Below are positions 46,620-58,772 of a stretch of DNA of 64,000 bases, one piece after another. This DNA comes from Sipunculus nudus (Eukaryota; Annelida; Sipuncula; Golfingiida; Sipunculidae), in the NCBI GenBank assembly GCA_026874595.1, contig CM049311.1:38460676-38524675 (forward strand), read 5' to 3'. The translations under genes were made by a program, and so were the position numbers. The first letter of the stretch is position 1. Each line of letters opens with the position of its first letter. Under the pieces are notes generated by a model. The model was not told where the DNA came from and searched no databases. It was given only the letters and a program-made list of their open reading frames with translations.

Positions 46620-48470
46620 TAAATCATCCCGGGATCATAGAAATGGGGATGAACTAAACCAATTTTTAAGGTAATATCATACACATTTTTCAGGAGAAAC
46701 GATTTTCATTCAACTAGAATGCACATTGAACCTGTCACGACAGAACATGTTTTGGCAGGTTGACACTGACAGGTTTCACTTGGACCTTGGTATGTCAACC
46801 TGTCAACTAACATCTGATCATGGATGCAGTCTGTGCTCTCTCTCATGGCCAATATAGCATTTCATATTGTTATAGCACCTCATGTGACAGTTGTTAAGAA
46901 TTCAGCCTTCAATGTCTGCTCAGTCAAAACGGGTGTCGCATAAATTGTTACCTTACAAAGGCCAATACATATTTTCCTGAGAAATTTCCATATTTCATTT
47001 TGCTTATACCTGAAGTTTATTATATAAAAGGTGGAAATCTGGTTTCCCTGCACAAGGGGTGTGGGCAGCAGCCCTCACCATACGCTAAATCCAGCTGTTC
47101 AAATACAAATTGTTCCCCATTTCAGTACGCGATACATTGCGCTTGACTCGGAGCTATAAATGAGCAAAAATTGCCTTTACTGCAATCATGTCTTCATGGC
47201 CACAAGTGCTTGACACAATATCAACTAACATAATCATTGCTATTGGCTATGGTGACAATAAGGGGGAAATAGGGCTCCGGCCTACACCAGCCTTTCTATC
47301 AGATTATCAATAATTGAACTCGTTTATCCTTGCTTTTAGGGGTTTCACACCTTAAATAAACCATCGAGTCCAAAAAAAAAATGTGTTTTGAATTTCAATC
47401 TTCTTCACTTCTATAACTTATCCTGTCTACTTACTAAAAACCATAAGGTATGAAACCTGTATCTTGGAACGAAAGGTCACGCCAATACTTTGTCTTGAAT
47501 GTAGATGGATATTCAGATATTATAAACACTAGACCCAGTAATGAAGATGTCCATAGAAACACAGGGATGTGTATGTTCATGACCATAAACAGGTCAAGCC
47601 TAAAGGCCGGCCCATTATTTAGATTGCACTGATTTATATTTGTCTTAAGCCAAACAATTTTACTAAAACCCTTCTTCGTGCACATATGGCTTATCCACTT
47701 ATAGATGAAAAGCCTTCCATTTTGAGGTAATGAGGTCAAAGGTCAAGGCCACAGGCTCCACTTCTTAAAAAATTGTAAATATTCCAGATATGCCTTAGGC
47801 CTTATTTTTGCTAAACAGATAAAAGCACTACATAACATAGGAAATCATATTAAAATTGTATTATTTAATCTTCTTGAAAGATGAAAATCAAAATAAAAAT
47901 GTTTGATGTGGGGGTTAAAATTGATGCGAGCGGTGCCTGAGAACCATGCCTTTTATTTTTTGGGCCTTAAGGCAAGGTCTTCAAACTTGGTTGATGTTTT
48001 CTGCATGGCCAAGGCTAAAAGTCGCTTGGTTTCTATGAGGCAATGGCCACCGGTTGGCATGCATGGCAGCTCAAAGAGTATGAAATACCTTACGGTGTCA
48101 CAAATTTAAGGCTGCACATGCAACTACGGTACAAGGGATTTTTTTCTGTGGACAATTAATCTGTCAATCAATCAGTCTGGTCTCAGCTGAATATCAAGAC
48201 CCCTGGGTCACTTGTTTAGTCAGAGAGGTCTAGTTTTATACTTCGATGAGCATTTGATAAGCTGTCACTGATAGTTTCTGATAGTATCGGTTTTGGATCA
48301 GGGCCAAGAATCGGACCAACAAGAGCTGGTGTTGCATGTTTAAAATTTGGTGCTGGATGCACTTTGTGATACCACACTCATTGGTCTGATTACACTTCTG
48401 TGCTCTGTGCCAACCCAAGTTGCCAAACCCAGAGAACCTTGCCATACAAAGCAGTTGTTAAAACAAGTGA
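46620..48470. other. Unassigned sequence
   Basis: Contains a perfect AGGTCAAAGGTCA at 47733-47745 and an interspersed repeat (47806-47968). Reading frames at 47434-47739 and 47903-48109 show no family resemblance. Confidence 0.55.
47806..47968 (-). repeat. Interspersed repeat, copy 2 of the inverted pair
   Basis: Reverse complement of 31903-32070 at high identity over about 160 bp, including the shared GAAAGATGAAAATCAAAATA and GAGAACCAT phrases. The family is unknown. Confidence 0.85.
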
Positions 48471-48641
48471 CCCATGGGTCATGACGCTCAGCTGACTGGG
48501 AAGAGATTCACAAAAAGAAATTTTATCATCAGAATGGTAGATACCCATTCAACTGAAGCATCAAACAGATTAACCAACAGGCCAAGATTTAGTCTGTATT
48601 TATATATCTGAAAAATAGAGAAAAAATGTGTAAACTTTAAA

Positions 48642-49973
48642 AACTAGAATACGGGTAGCCGACAAGTGACTACGTGTATCTGCCAAAATCAGAGTGAAGT
48701 GAGGCACGGATTGAGTGGCAAGGGGAAACAGAGTGAGGTATGTTGCATATTAGCATGGATGTCTGCAGCCTAAATGTGTATGTAGGTTGTGCAACCTACC
48801 ACAAATCCAGAAAGCTGTCCAAGTTGTATACATATGCAAAATTTTAGGCAGAAAAGTCAAACCACTACATGGATATGAGTGATTTTAGCCCACGGCAGAC
48901 AAACAGACAGTTGCTATGCAAAAATGGTTGCAGTTTTGTGTATGATAAAGACCTATGTGAGATCTAAACACAAGCACAATTTTGGCCCAATCGGTCAAAT
49001 GGTTCCTGAGATATTAGCTTGGATGTGTGCAGCGTTAACTAGAATGTAGATGGTGCCACCTGTCATAAAATCAAGAAAGCTATCCAGGATGTATAAACCT
49101 GCAAAATTTTAGGCAGTTATGTCAAACCACTACAGAGAAATGAGTGATTTTAGGCCATGGCAGACCAACAGACAGACGCTGTGCAAAATGTGCAAAAATG
49201 GTTGCAGGTGGCCCCTCCAGTTTTGTGTATGATAAAGACCTATGTGAGATCTATACACATGCAAAATTTTGGCCCAATCGTTCAAACGGTTCCCGAGATA
49301 TGAGCTTGGATGTCTGCAGCATAAACTAGAATAAAGGTGGCGCCACCTGTCATAAAATCAAGAAAGCTATCCAGGATGTATAAAACTGCAAAATTTTAGG
49401 CAGATATGTCAAACCACTGCCAAGATGTGAGTGACTTTATTGCACGGCAGACAAACAGACAGACGCTGTGCAAAAATGGTTGCAGGTGGTGCCACCAGTT
49501 TTGTGTATGATAAAGAGCTATGTTAGATCTATACACATGCAAAATTTTGGCCCGATCGGTCAAACGGTTCCCGAGATATGAGCTTGGATGTCATCAGCGT
49601 GAACGTGAATGTAGGTGGTGCCACCTGTCATAAAATCAAGAAAGCTATCCAGGATGTATAAAACTGCAAAATTTTAGGCAGATATGTCAAACCACTGCCG
49701 AGATATGAGTGACATTATTGCAAGGCAGACAGACAGACGCTGTGCAAAAATGGTTGCAGGTGGCGCTACCAGTTTAGCGTATGTTATAGAGCTATCCAAG
49801 GGCTACCTTAGTATAAATTTTATTTCCTGATCAGTCAAACGGTTCCCGAGATATGAGCTTGGAAAGCTGATAAAATCAAGTCCCAGAGGAGCTCTCTGGA
49901 AACGAACGCGGCAACGGCAGAGGAACCCGGTCAAAAACATAGTATCCACAAAACTTCGTTTTGGCAGGTACAA
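48642..49973 (+). mobile_element. Family-3 Helentron-like element nested in copy E
   Basis: The left end AAACTAGAATACGGGTAGCC and the hairpin region GTAGCCGACAAGTGACTAC correspond to 34167. The right end has AAACATAGTATCCACAAAAC and GGCAGGTACAA. The core has about three 280-bp dimeric units. The uninterrupted target (AAAAATGCGTAAAAAATACA) is seen in copy A at about 823-842. There is no target duplication apart from A bases. Confidence 0.82.
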
Positions 49974-49974
49974 A

Positions 49975-52240
49975 AATACAGGTGGCTCCACCAGTCTGCA
50001 GAAACTAATAAAAACACTTACAAACATCAATATCCATGCAAAGAATCATGGTGATCTCCCCATTAGTTGTTCAGATACTTCAGCTTTTGTATCAAATTTT
50101 CCATTATTCTGAGGGATACTTCGGAGTCCTATAGCTTGAAGGATATGGGTAACAGAGACCTAATTTTAAGTTTCCACAGGCACTTTTTATGGGCCATCTT
50201 GCATGACAAGAATAAAGATTCTAGGTCCAGTTGTTGCGATTTGTACCCTGTTGACAGATAACCACATCTTTAAAGGTATCAAAAAAAAGAGAAAAAAAAT
50301 CATAAAAATTTGAAAAAAATAGAGGTGGCGCAGCCAGTCTGCAGAAACTGATGGAACAGGTCATGATCAATATGTATGCCGAAAATCATGACCATCAGTG
50401 TTGTAGTTATTGAGATACTGCAGTTTTTGTATCAAATTTTCCATTATTCCGGGGGGTAATTTGGAGCCATACAGCTTAAAGAATATGGGTAACAGAGACC
50501 TAATTTCAGGTTTCCATGGAGACTTTTCATGGGTCTCCCTGTGTGTCAAGAATGAAGATTCTAGGTCTAGTTTTAATGATTTGTGCCCTGTTAACAGATG
50601 TTCATAACTTTAAAGGTCTCAAAAATAGAGAAAAAATTGTAAAAAAACCCGAACAAATACAGGTGGTGCCACCAGTCTGCAGAAACTGATGAAACACTCC
50701 ATGATCAATATCCATGAAAACAATTATGGTGATCTCTGCATTAGTTGTTCAGATACTTCAACTTTTGTATCAAATTTTCCATTATTCTGAGCTGTACTTT
50801 GGAGTGCCATAGCTCAAAGGATATGGGTAACAGAGACCTAATTTCAGGTGTCCATGGAGACTTATCATGGGGCTCCCTGTGTTTTAACAATGAAGATTCT
50901 AGGTCCAGTCCTTACGATTTGTACCCTGTTGACAGATAACTACATCCTGAAAGGTCTCGAAAATAGAGAAAAAAAATTGTGAAAATTTGAAAAAATACAG
51001 GTGGCACCACCAGTCTGCAGGTACCTCTTGATCAATATGTATGCCAAAAATCATGACCATCAGTGTTGTAGTTATTGAGATGTTGCAGTTTGTTTTTATC
51101 AAATTTTCCATTATTCTGGGGGGTTATTGGGAGCCCCCCATAGCTCAAAGGATATGGGTAACAGAGATCTTATTTCAGGTTTCCATGCAGACTTTTTATG
51201 GACCTCTCAGTGTGTCAAGAATGAAGATTCTAGGTCCAGTCTTTATGATTTGTGCTCTGTTAACAGAAAGTTCACATTTTTAAATTTGTAAAAAATCGAA
51301 AAATTCAGGTGGCGCCACCAGTCTGCAGGAAGTGATGGAACATCTCATGATCAATACGTATGCCAAAAATCATGACCATCAGTCAAGTAGTTAATGAGAT
51401 ATTGAAGTTTTTGTATGAATTTTTTTACTTTTCTGGGGGGTACTTTGGGGCCCCATAGCTCGAAGGATATGGGTAACAGTGATCTAATTTATGGTTTCCA
51501 CGGAGACTTTTAATAGGTTTCTCAGTGTGTCGAGACTGAAGATTCTAGGTCCAGCGTTTACGATTTGTGCCACGTTAACAGATGACAGCATCTTTAAACG
51601 TCTCAAAAATAGAGGAAAAAATTGTAAAAAAAACGAAAAATACAGGTGGCGCCACCAGTCTGCAGGAAGTGATGGAACATCTCATGATCAATATGTATGC
51701 CAAAAATCATGACCATCAGTGTTGTAGTTATTGAGATATTGAAGTTTTTGTATGAAATTTTTTACTATTCTGGGGGGTACTTTGGGGCCCCATAGCTTGA
51801 AGGATATGGGTAACAGAGACCTAATTTCTGGTTTCCAAGGAGATTTTTCATGGACCTCTCAGTGTATCAAGAATTAAGATTCTAGATCTAGGCTTTACGA
51901 TTTGTGCCTTGTTAACAGATGTTCACTTTTTTAAAGGTCTCAAAAATAGAGAAAAAAATTTGTAAAAAATCGAAAAATACAGGTGGCGCCACCAGTCTGC
52001 AGGAAGTGATGGAACATCTCATGATCAATATGTATGCCAAAAATCATGACCATCAGTCAAGTAGTTAATGAGATATTGAAGTTTTTGTATGAAATTTTTG
52101 ACTTCTCTGGGGGGTACTTTGGGGCCCCATAGCTCGAAGGATATGGGTAACAGAGACCTAATTTCTGGTTTCCAAGGAGATTTTTCATGGACCTCTCAGA
52201 ATCCCAAGTTACAAGGTTCTAGGTTCAGCGGTTACGATTT
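49975..52240 (+). repeat. 337-bp satellite core of copy E
   Basis: About seven units share AGGTGGCGCCACCAGTCTGC, GATCAATATGTATGCC, ATTGAGATATTGAAG, GGATATGGGTAACAGAGACC and ATTCTAGGTCCAG. GGTGGCGCCACC is exact at 51308, 51645 and 51982, giving a spacing of exactly 337 twice. One unit occurs in copy A (810-1300). Confidence 0.93.
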
Positions 52241-52434
52241 GTGCCTGGTTAACGGACGGACGACGGACCAAGAGTGATCGCTATAGCTCAGATGACTTTC
52301 AGTCAGCTGAGCTAAAAATGCCATCTGGGATGACTGCAGTGTATACCTGTTGCTTGAGGAGTGTAATTTGCTGTGGTTGCATTTTTATTTGTAAGGGTTT
52401 TAATTTTGCGATATTTGCAAATGTTAATTAATTG

Positions 52435-53250
52435 GTGTCAGTCTTAATGAGCAGGGTCTGAATGGGCGTGCTGCTTTTGAGCATGGTTTTAATGCGCGCG
52501 GTCTGGATGGGCGCGTGACCTAATTAGGTCTTGATGGGCGTGGGCCGTCTGGCTGTGTTGCCCCATGTGAATGGAGAGGACGCTGGTATCTTTGATATTC
52601 CTTCATTTATATCAATAAACAATTCTGAAAATAACAAAGGAGTATGACTGGCCGTGTACGACCATGTAAATAGAGATTAGCGTCATTTTTTTTTTACAAA
52701 TCGTCAGTGATATCATTTAACAATCATGGAAAACAACAAAGCAGTACCGGTCGCCGTGCCTGTCCATGTGAATTTAGAAAAGCGTCGGTACTTTTAAAAA
52801 ACTTTTAGTCATATCTTTAACAAATTGTGAAAATAACAAAGCAGCAGTTTTTTAGGTGCTACGTACTTGACACTGGATACGATCGACCATTGACTTACGG
52901 CCAACCGCTTGGCATGACACGCATGATATATATATGAAAATAATAATTTCATACGCATGATAAGTAATATCACTGACGGTTCGTAAAAAAATACTGACGC
53001 TAATCTCTATTTACATGGTCGTACACGGCCAGTCATAATTCTCCTTTGTTATTTTCAGAATTGTTTATTGATATAAGTGAAGGAATATCAAAGATACCAG
53101 CGTTCCTCTCCGTTCACATAGTGCAACACGGCCAGATGGCCCACGCCCATCAAGACCTAATTAGGTCACGCGCCCATCCAGACCGCGCGCATTAGAACCA
53201 TGCTCAAAAGCAGCACGCCCATTCAGACCCCGCTCATTAAGACCGTAATC
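52435..53250. mobile_element. 816-bp foldback element with about 290-bp arms
   Basis: The left arm contains GTCTTAATGAGCAGGGTCTG, ATGGGCGTGCTGC, GACCTAATTAGGTC and AGAGATTAGCGTC. The right arm is the reverse complement at high identity. The 9-mer AATTAATTG flanks it at 52426-52434 and 53251-53259, a probable 8-9-bp target duplication. Two to three about 110-bp units with AACAAAG-AGTA and GGCCGTG phrases lie in the left half and loop. The arms are GC-rich against an AT-rich surround. Confidence 0.85.
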
Positions 53251-53689
53251 AATTAATTGCGAATATGAAACCCTGGGGAATAAGATGCCTGATAAACTAA
53301 GAAGAAGAAGAAGGAATAATGCATCTGCTCAAACAGTTTAGTTATCACACAACCTAATCAGCAACCTGTGCATGGTGTCAAACTGGTCCATGCATACAAG
53401 CATTAATTATAGTAAAAACACAGGGTCATATGGACTGTGACACAAGTCATAAGTTAATGACTAAACCAGAACTGAGTGAGGTATTGTAGAATTTATTCTA
53501 AATCAGTTCTAAATCTAAATCAGTTCACATACTACTGTATTTTATAGGTTCAGGTGCAATCACAAAAATGAAACCCTTGCGAAACGTTCAAAATGAAGAA
53601 ATCACAAAATTTCACCCGTGCAAATATATAGCCAACCACAGTATATTAAGGTGTGTAGAATGATCAACAGTCAAGAGATGAATTGATTT

Positions 53690-54375
53690 GATGTGATTGT
53701 AAACACAACATAAGCACATAGCTTCATTTTTGAGGAAAATCACACTAATCCTAAATATCTCAAGAAACCTTGCATGGATTGAACCAAAAATCAAGTTGAC
53801 CAAAGATCATGGACAGTGTTGTCATGTTCCTGAAACTGGTGGCGCCACCTATATTCTTTTCTTGTTTTAGGTATCATTGCAACTTGACAGCACTGTAAAA
53901 ATTATAGGTTAAATACTAATGGACAGATTTCTTTCATATTATGCATATACATAGATATGGGATATGGAATGAGGTATTTCTAAAATGTTGTCATGACCTT
54001 TACCATGAGAGGGGCCTTGACCTTGAATATTTCCATATTTGGTGAAAATCACATAAAATCTTTAATATCTCATTAAGGGATGCATAGATTGGTCCCAAAA
54101 GCAAATTGACTGAAGATCTAGGATAGCTTTGTCTGAGATGGGAGACAGGTGATGCCACCTTTTTTCCTTTTCTTGTTTTCGCGTCTTTTAATACTCCTAT
54201 CATTGCCACTTGACAATACTGTTAGCAGTATAAGTAAAAATCTAAAAGACAGATTCCTTTCATATTATGCATATACATAGGGATGGGTTATGGGATGAGG
54301 TATATTTAAACTGACCTTTCCTATGAGAGTGGCCTTGACCTTGAATATTTCCATATTTTGTGAAAAATATTGTTT
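53690..54375 (-). repeat. Family-4 satellite, inverted copy
   Basis: The reverse complement matches the 318-bp units at 27200-28380 (CATATTATGCATATACATAG, GGCCTTGACCTTGAATATT, GACAG-ACTGT). It carries an exact GGTGGCGCCACC at 53838. About two units; no hairpin end seen. Confidence 0.8.
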
Positions 54376-55132
54376 CTCAAGTCAATAGATGTATCTATCT
54401 GAAAATCAAAATGGAAGATGTCAGATGATAAGATGTTGAAAGAGACAAGTGACCTTGGTTTTGAAGGTGACCCCTAAAAGGAACCATGTTTAGCTTGCCA
54501 AGTGTCAGTTTATGCTTCTGAAGATTAGGGCCTATTTTTGAAGGGGGGGGGGGGGATTAATTGTCTGGGGATACTATGGCATCTGAGATGCCAAGAAATG
54601 TCTAGTTGTAAAATTGGAATTGCTATGCTAGCAAGTATATATATTATATATGAAGAAATGAAGAAGAAAGGTGATATCCTTTTTGCCAGGAGCTGGTGTT
54701 GTTCTTATTACAAACTTCTGGGATTGAAGTGAAGCCTGGTGGCTTCTTAGTTGGTGTAAGAAACTGACAGGGTTTCAGTTAATGCCGGCTTGTTACATCA
54801 ACTGAGAAAAACCACCAAGCTAGTCCAAATAAAGGTTTTCCCTTTCAACTATCCTTAAGCACATGGTATGTTGAACAACAGGTTTATAAACCACTCCATA
54901 GAAATGCTTCTTGCCATAAGATTATATTTTCTAAAACTATAGTAAGAAATAGTGATGTAGTGATGAAATCGGCATTCTTTGTAAGATGTCATATGATTAG
55001 AACAAGAACATTTCCATTTCAAAATATTATAGATTGAATCATTTTTTAGAATGCACTTTTTAAATAAGTGCACCTTTTCTTATTCATGAACTTGTTCAGT
55101 ACAAAATCTTTTCCACTCTTATGTAAAACAGG
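54376..55132. other. Unassigned sequence upstream of the 55162 exon
   Basis: Contains a G-run (about 54542-54554). No element or exon recognised. Confidence 0.5.
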
Positions 55133-55254
55133 TTGTGAGTGAACAGATCTGAAGCCACAAGATGGCGCCAGTTGACTGGGATGAGCTGATGGGGCTGGAT
55201 GTGGCCAACCTTGAGGGGGACACAGCAGAAGACATGTACCCAGTCCTCTCAGAG
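55133..55254 (+). CDS. First coding exon of an unidentified gene (coding part 55162-55254)
   Basis: An acceptor-like TATGTAAAACAG ends at 55132. It is followed by 29 untranslated bases with an in-frame TGA, then ATG at 55162. The 31 codons read MAPVDWDELMGLDVANLEGD then TAEDMYPVLSE, ending in phase 0 before a donor GTTAGT. The peptide is acidic and codon choice is balanced and GC-rich compared with the surrounding AT-rich DNA, as for a real exon. The start sits in CAAGATGGCGCC, which differs from the TISU consensus at one position. I do not recognise the family, and found no further exon to 64000. Confidence 0.6.
55158..55169 (+). promoter_or_regulatory. TISU/YY1-like element over the start codon
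   Basis: CAAGATGGCGCC overlaps the ATG. TISU (consensus SAASATGGCGGC) directs initiation on very short 5' leaders and binds YY1 at the DNA level. 11 of 12 positions match. Confidence 0.45.
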
Positions 55255-57261
55255 GTTAGTGCCTTGCAGCTCTGTCAAGCCAAATAACTGTATTAATTAA
55301 ATTGTATTAAAATTACTGCAGCTTGCTCACACTGCACACTAACCCTTCCACCAGAGTTTTTTTCTACTCAAACAAACCTCTTCCAGTGAAGTACTGTAAG
55401 AAATGGCTGGGACTACTTGTCTCAACTGTCAAAATCAAAATTTGTTACATTTCAGGGAAATACCTTCTGTTTACTTTTCACATAGGCATTCTTACAAGTT
55501 ACTAAATATTGCATATTTCATGAAGTCCTTACCACAAAGACACACATATATATATAATTTCTTCTGAAAGCAATTCTTTTTCAACTTACTTTAACAGACT
55601 ACATTACTCTCTAAGTCTTTACTTCATTCATATCTTTGCAATCTGTGAATGTAGAAACACTGGTGCATTGTAGGTTTTAGGTTCGAAAGCCCACATCCTA
55701 ACCAGCAGAGTTGTATGTTTGTGAGACTGCTCATTGTGACTGAAGAGTGTTATCCATTATCATCCTTATGACCATCATCAGCATTAAGGAAATAATCAGC
55801 GAGGCTCTTTTATAACATGCAGTGTTTAAGTAAAAAGGCTTTTAGAAAATGGCTAATATTATAATAAATGGCTTATATATGTTACAGTCAATGTGTAAAA
55901 TAAGTCAATTTGTAAATTGCCTGAAATTTTATAAAAGGCACTTAATTAAATGACTGAAATTTTATTTGACACATTGACTGAATCGATATGGAATAGTCTG
56001 TTGTTTCACATATCTCATTATTGTGAAACAAACAATGTCATTTTGTATAACCAATTACTTTTAAGTAAACATTATGCCTGTTTCATCCTTCTAGGCTATT
56101 CATGAAGATTACTGATCACGTAATAAAACTAAAATACACCAACTGGTGAGGGGTAATCAGAATCATATAGTTTAAATATGATAACTAAATGAAATATGAA
56201 TGCCATATTTTACAAATCATATGGCTACATTTTTGCTTATGAAAGAATGAGAATCAAGTCAAATGGAAGCTTTTGCTTCAATAAAACATCAAAAAGCATT
56301 AAAATGTGCAGTAACATTTGAAATGAACAATGTTGATTGTAGAATGTTGAAGGATAACCACCGTTACATGTTTTGTTATATCAAATACATGATTAAGATA
56401 TCATTAAGTCAGTGACAAAGGGTAGGGTCTAATCACATTTATACCATCTATATTTGTTAATGTACTTTTAATGAGGTTGCCATTCACATTCTTTGATTGG
56501 AGCCAACCTTTGTGGGAGCTGGTAGTGTAGGGTAGTCAACTATAGTCAATAAGAAAGTACAGAAGCGCAATTTAATTTGGAGATAAATAAAAGAATTTAA
56601 TTTTGCTATAGAAATAATAATTAACAAAATTGTGTCACAGTTTCCTTAAATATTAAAAGTGTTTTATCTCTCAGAAATAGCTAATTACTAACTTAAACCA
56701 ATGACTGATTTCATGGCATGATTCACTCTTTTCCGTGACATTGTTCATGGGACCCAGTTATTTAAGCACAAATTTAAATGATCCATGCAGATTTTGAGAA
56801 TTTAAACAAGAACATGAAGTTTTATTGTGAAATTACAAGCAGCCGATCCAAGCGTTCATGATGGGGGGAGGGGAGAGTTTCTCAGGAGATATTTGCTGCC
56901 CTTAGTATTTTTAGGTCAAACATTTTAATATGTTGTTGGTATCTGAAGCGAGAATATTCCTAGTTATTTCACACCAATTTTGCTTCACCCTCATTGACGG
57001 AGGGGGACACATCTTCCACACACCCTCCCAAAGTGCAAAAGGAAATTTAGTCCATGAGATTCATATTATTTACATTTCACATGATTGCATAATTATTTCT
57101 GCAAGAACTTTAATTAAGCCAGATGGACACTTTTGATCAAATAAATTATTAAATTGTGCAATATTATGATGTAACATGTATTAATGTTTTGTAAGAGTAA
57201 GGTATAAAAAATAAATGAAATGTCATTTTAACCATTTTAACTTTATAACAATAGTATTTAA
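55255..57261. other. Intron of the 55162 gene, no further exon seen
   Basis: AT-rich. Holds a 96-bp palindromic MITE (55885-55980); otherwise nothing recognisable. Confidence 0.5.
55885..55980. mobile_element. 96-bp palindromic MITE
   Basis: It starts CAGTCAATGTGTAAAATAAG and ends TTATTTGACACATTGACTG. The inner arms also pair (CTGAAATTTTAT and GACTGAAATTTTATT phrases). TA-rich flanks. Confidence 0.65.
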
Positions 57262-58261
57262 TTTTTAGCTCAGCTGACTAAAAGTCATCTGAGCTATAGT
57301 ACTGGTCCATTGTCCGTTGTCCGTCCGTCTGTCCGTCCGTCTGCCTGTCCATCCGTAGATTTGGCAAGTTTTGAAACCGTAAGACCTAGGAATCTAAAAT
57401 TTGGCATAATGTTAGATGTCCCCAAGATCTCCTACCAAGCAGAAAACTGGGTCTTTGCAACTTCCTTCCTTTGAGAAATTAAGGAAAAACCTCAATTTTT
57501 TTATTAAACACCTATTTTCACACTTTAGGACTGCCTAATATCAAAACCACTCATCTGTTTTTCCTAATATTTACCATAAATATTCCTCTATATAGTTCCC
57601 CAATGTACATGCCAGAAATTAGGTCTGTATTATATAATTTAAAAACGTTATGGGCCCAAACATAATGCATTTTGTAAAAAATCAGGAAAGATGTTTGATC
57701 ACTTAACACAAAACATGTTAAAGCTATGGACTTTTTTTCCAGTAATGTAACTTTAATTAATAAAAATTAAATTGTATACCCAAAATTAGATAAAAATCTT
57801 TTGAATATTTTAAAATATTAACAAAAATAAAAAATTGGCACCTTAAATTTTGCCCAAGTTTGACCATGGCACATTTTTTTCCTGTAAGTCCTGTGGATTT
57901 AATTTTCACATTTTGTTTATGTTAGCATTTTGTCTGATAACACCAAAAATTTGAAACCAGTTGATCAAAAACTAGATTTTATTCAAGTTTTCAAGCACCA
58001 TGTAACATATTGTTTACATTAAGCTAGTGTTATGCACTTTGCAAGAGCTCAGCTCCCCAGCTTCAGCTCTCAGTTCCTAAAATTTGGCATACAATTAGAT
58101 GTCTCCAAAATCCCCTACCATGCCAAGAATTTGGTCACTAGGACTAAATACCTTCGAGATATTAATGAAAAACTTTATTTTTCCATTAAAAACCCATTGT
58201 TACACTTCAAGACTGCCTAATATCAAAACCACTGGTCTGACTTTAATCATATATAATATAT

Positions 58262-58725
58262 ATGTCGAGGGAAGAATGAGAATCTGGGAAGATCCGGAAT
58301 CCTCCCGGGAAAAATTAGAATTCTGATTTTTCCCAGGAAAAATGAGAATCCAGAGAAGGTATGAAGAGATTCCCATTCTTCCCGGGAAGAATGAGAATTC
58401 TCATTCTTCCTGGGACAAATGAGAATTCCAGTCTCTCCCGGGAAAATTGAGAATTCTCATTTTTCCCGGGAGAGACTGGAATCCAGTTTTGAAATTCAAA
58501 CCTGGGAAAAATGAGAATTCTTATTCTTCCCGGGAAGAATGGAAATTATTGATGCCAACTTAACTCTTTTAATTTTTTTCATACTTATTTCTCGTTTCAG
58601 AAAGAAACTTTGATCATCTTTTTTTCATATAAATTCTGAATTTTTCAAGTGTTAAAAAAGAAATAAATAGTACACTCACATAAATTAGAAATATGTGAAT
58701 AAAATATGAAGCTGACAAAAAAGTG

Positions 58726-58772
<47 letters not shown>

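Larger units (their letters stand above)
48474..52317 (+). mobile_element. Helentron-like element, family 1, copy E (3.8 kb, both ends intact)
   Basis: The left end is CAAGTGACCCATGGGTCA with GCTCAGCTGAC. The right end is a GACGGACGACGG stretch, then the hairpin CTCAGATGACTTTCAGTCAG and CTGAGCTAAAAA. After 170 bp a family-3 element is inserted (48642-49973). The rest is a tandem array with about 337-bp period. It is the best-preserved complete copy in the window and has no coding capacity. Confidence 0.88.
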
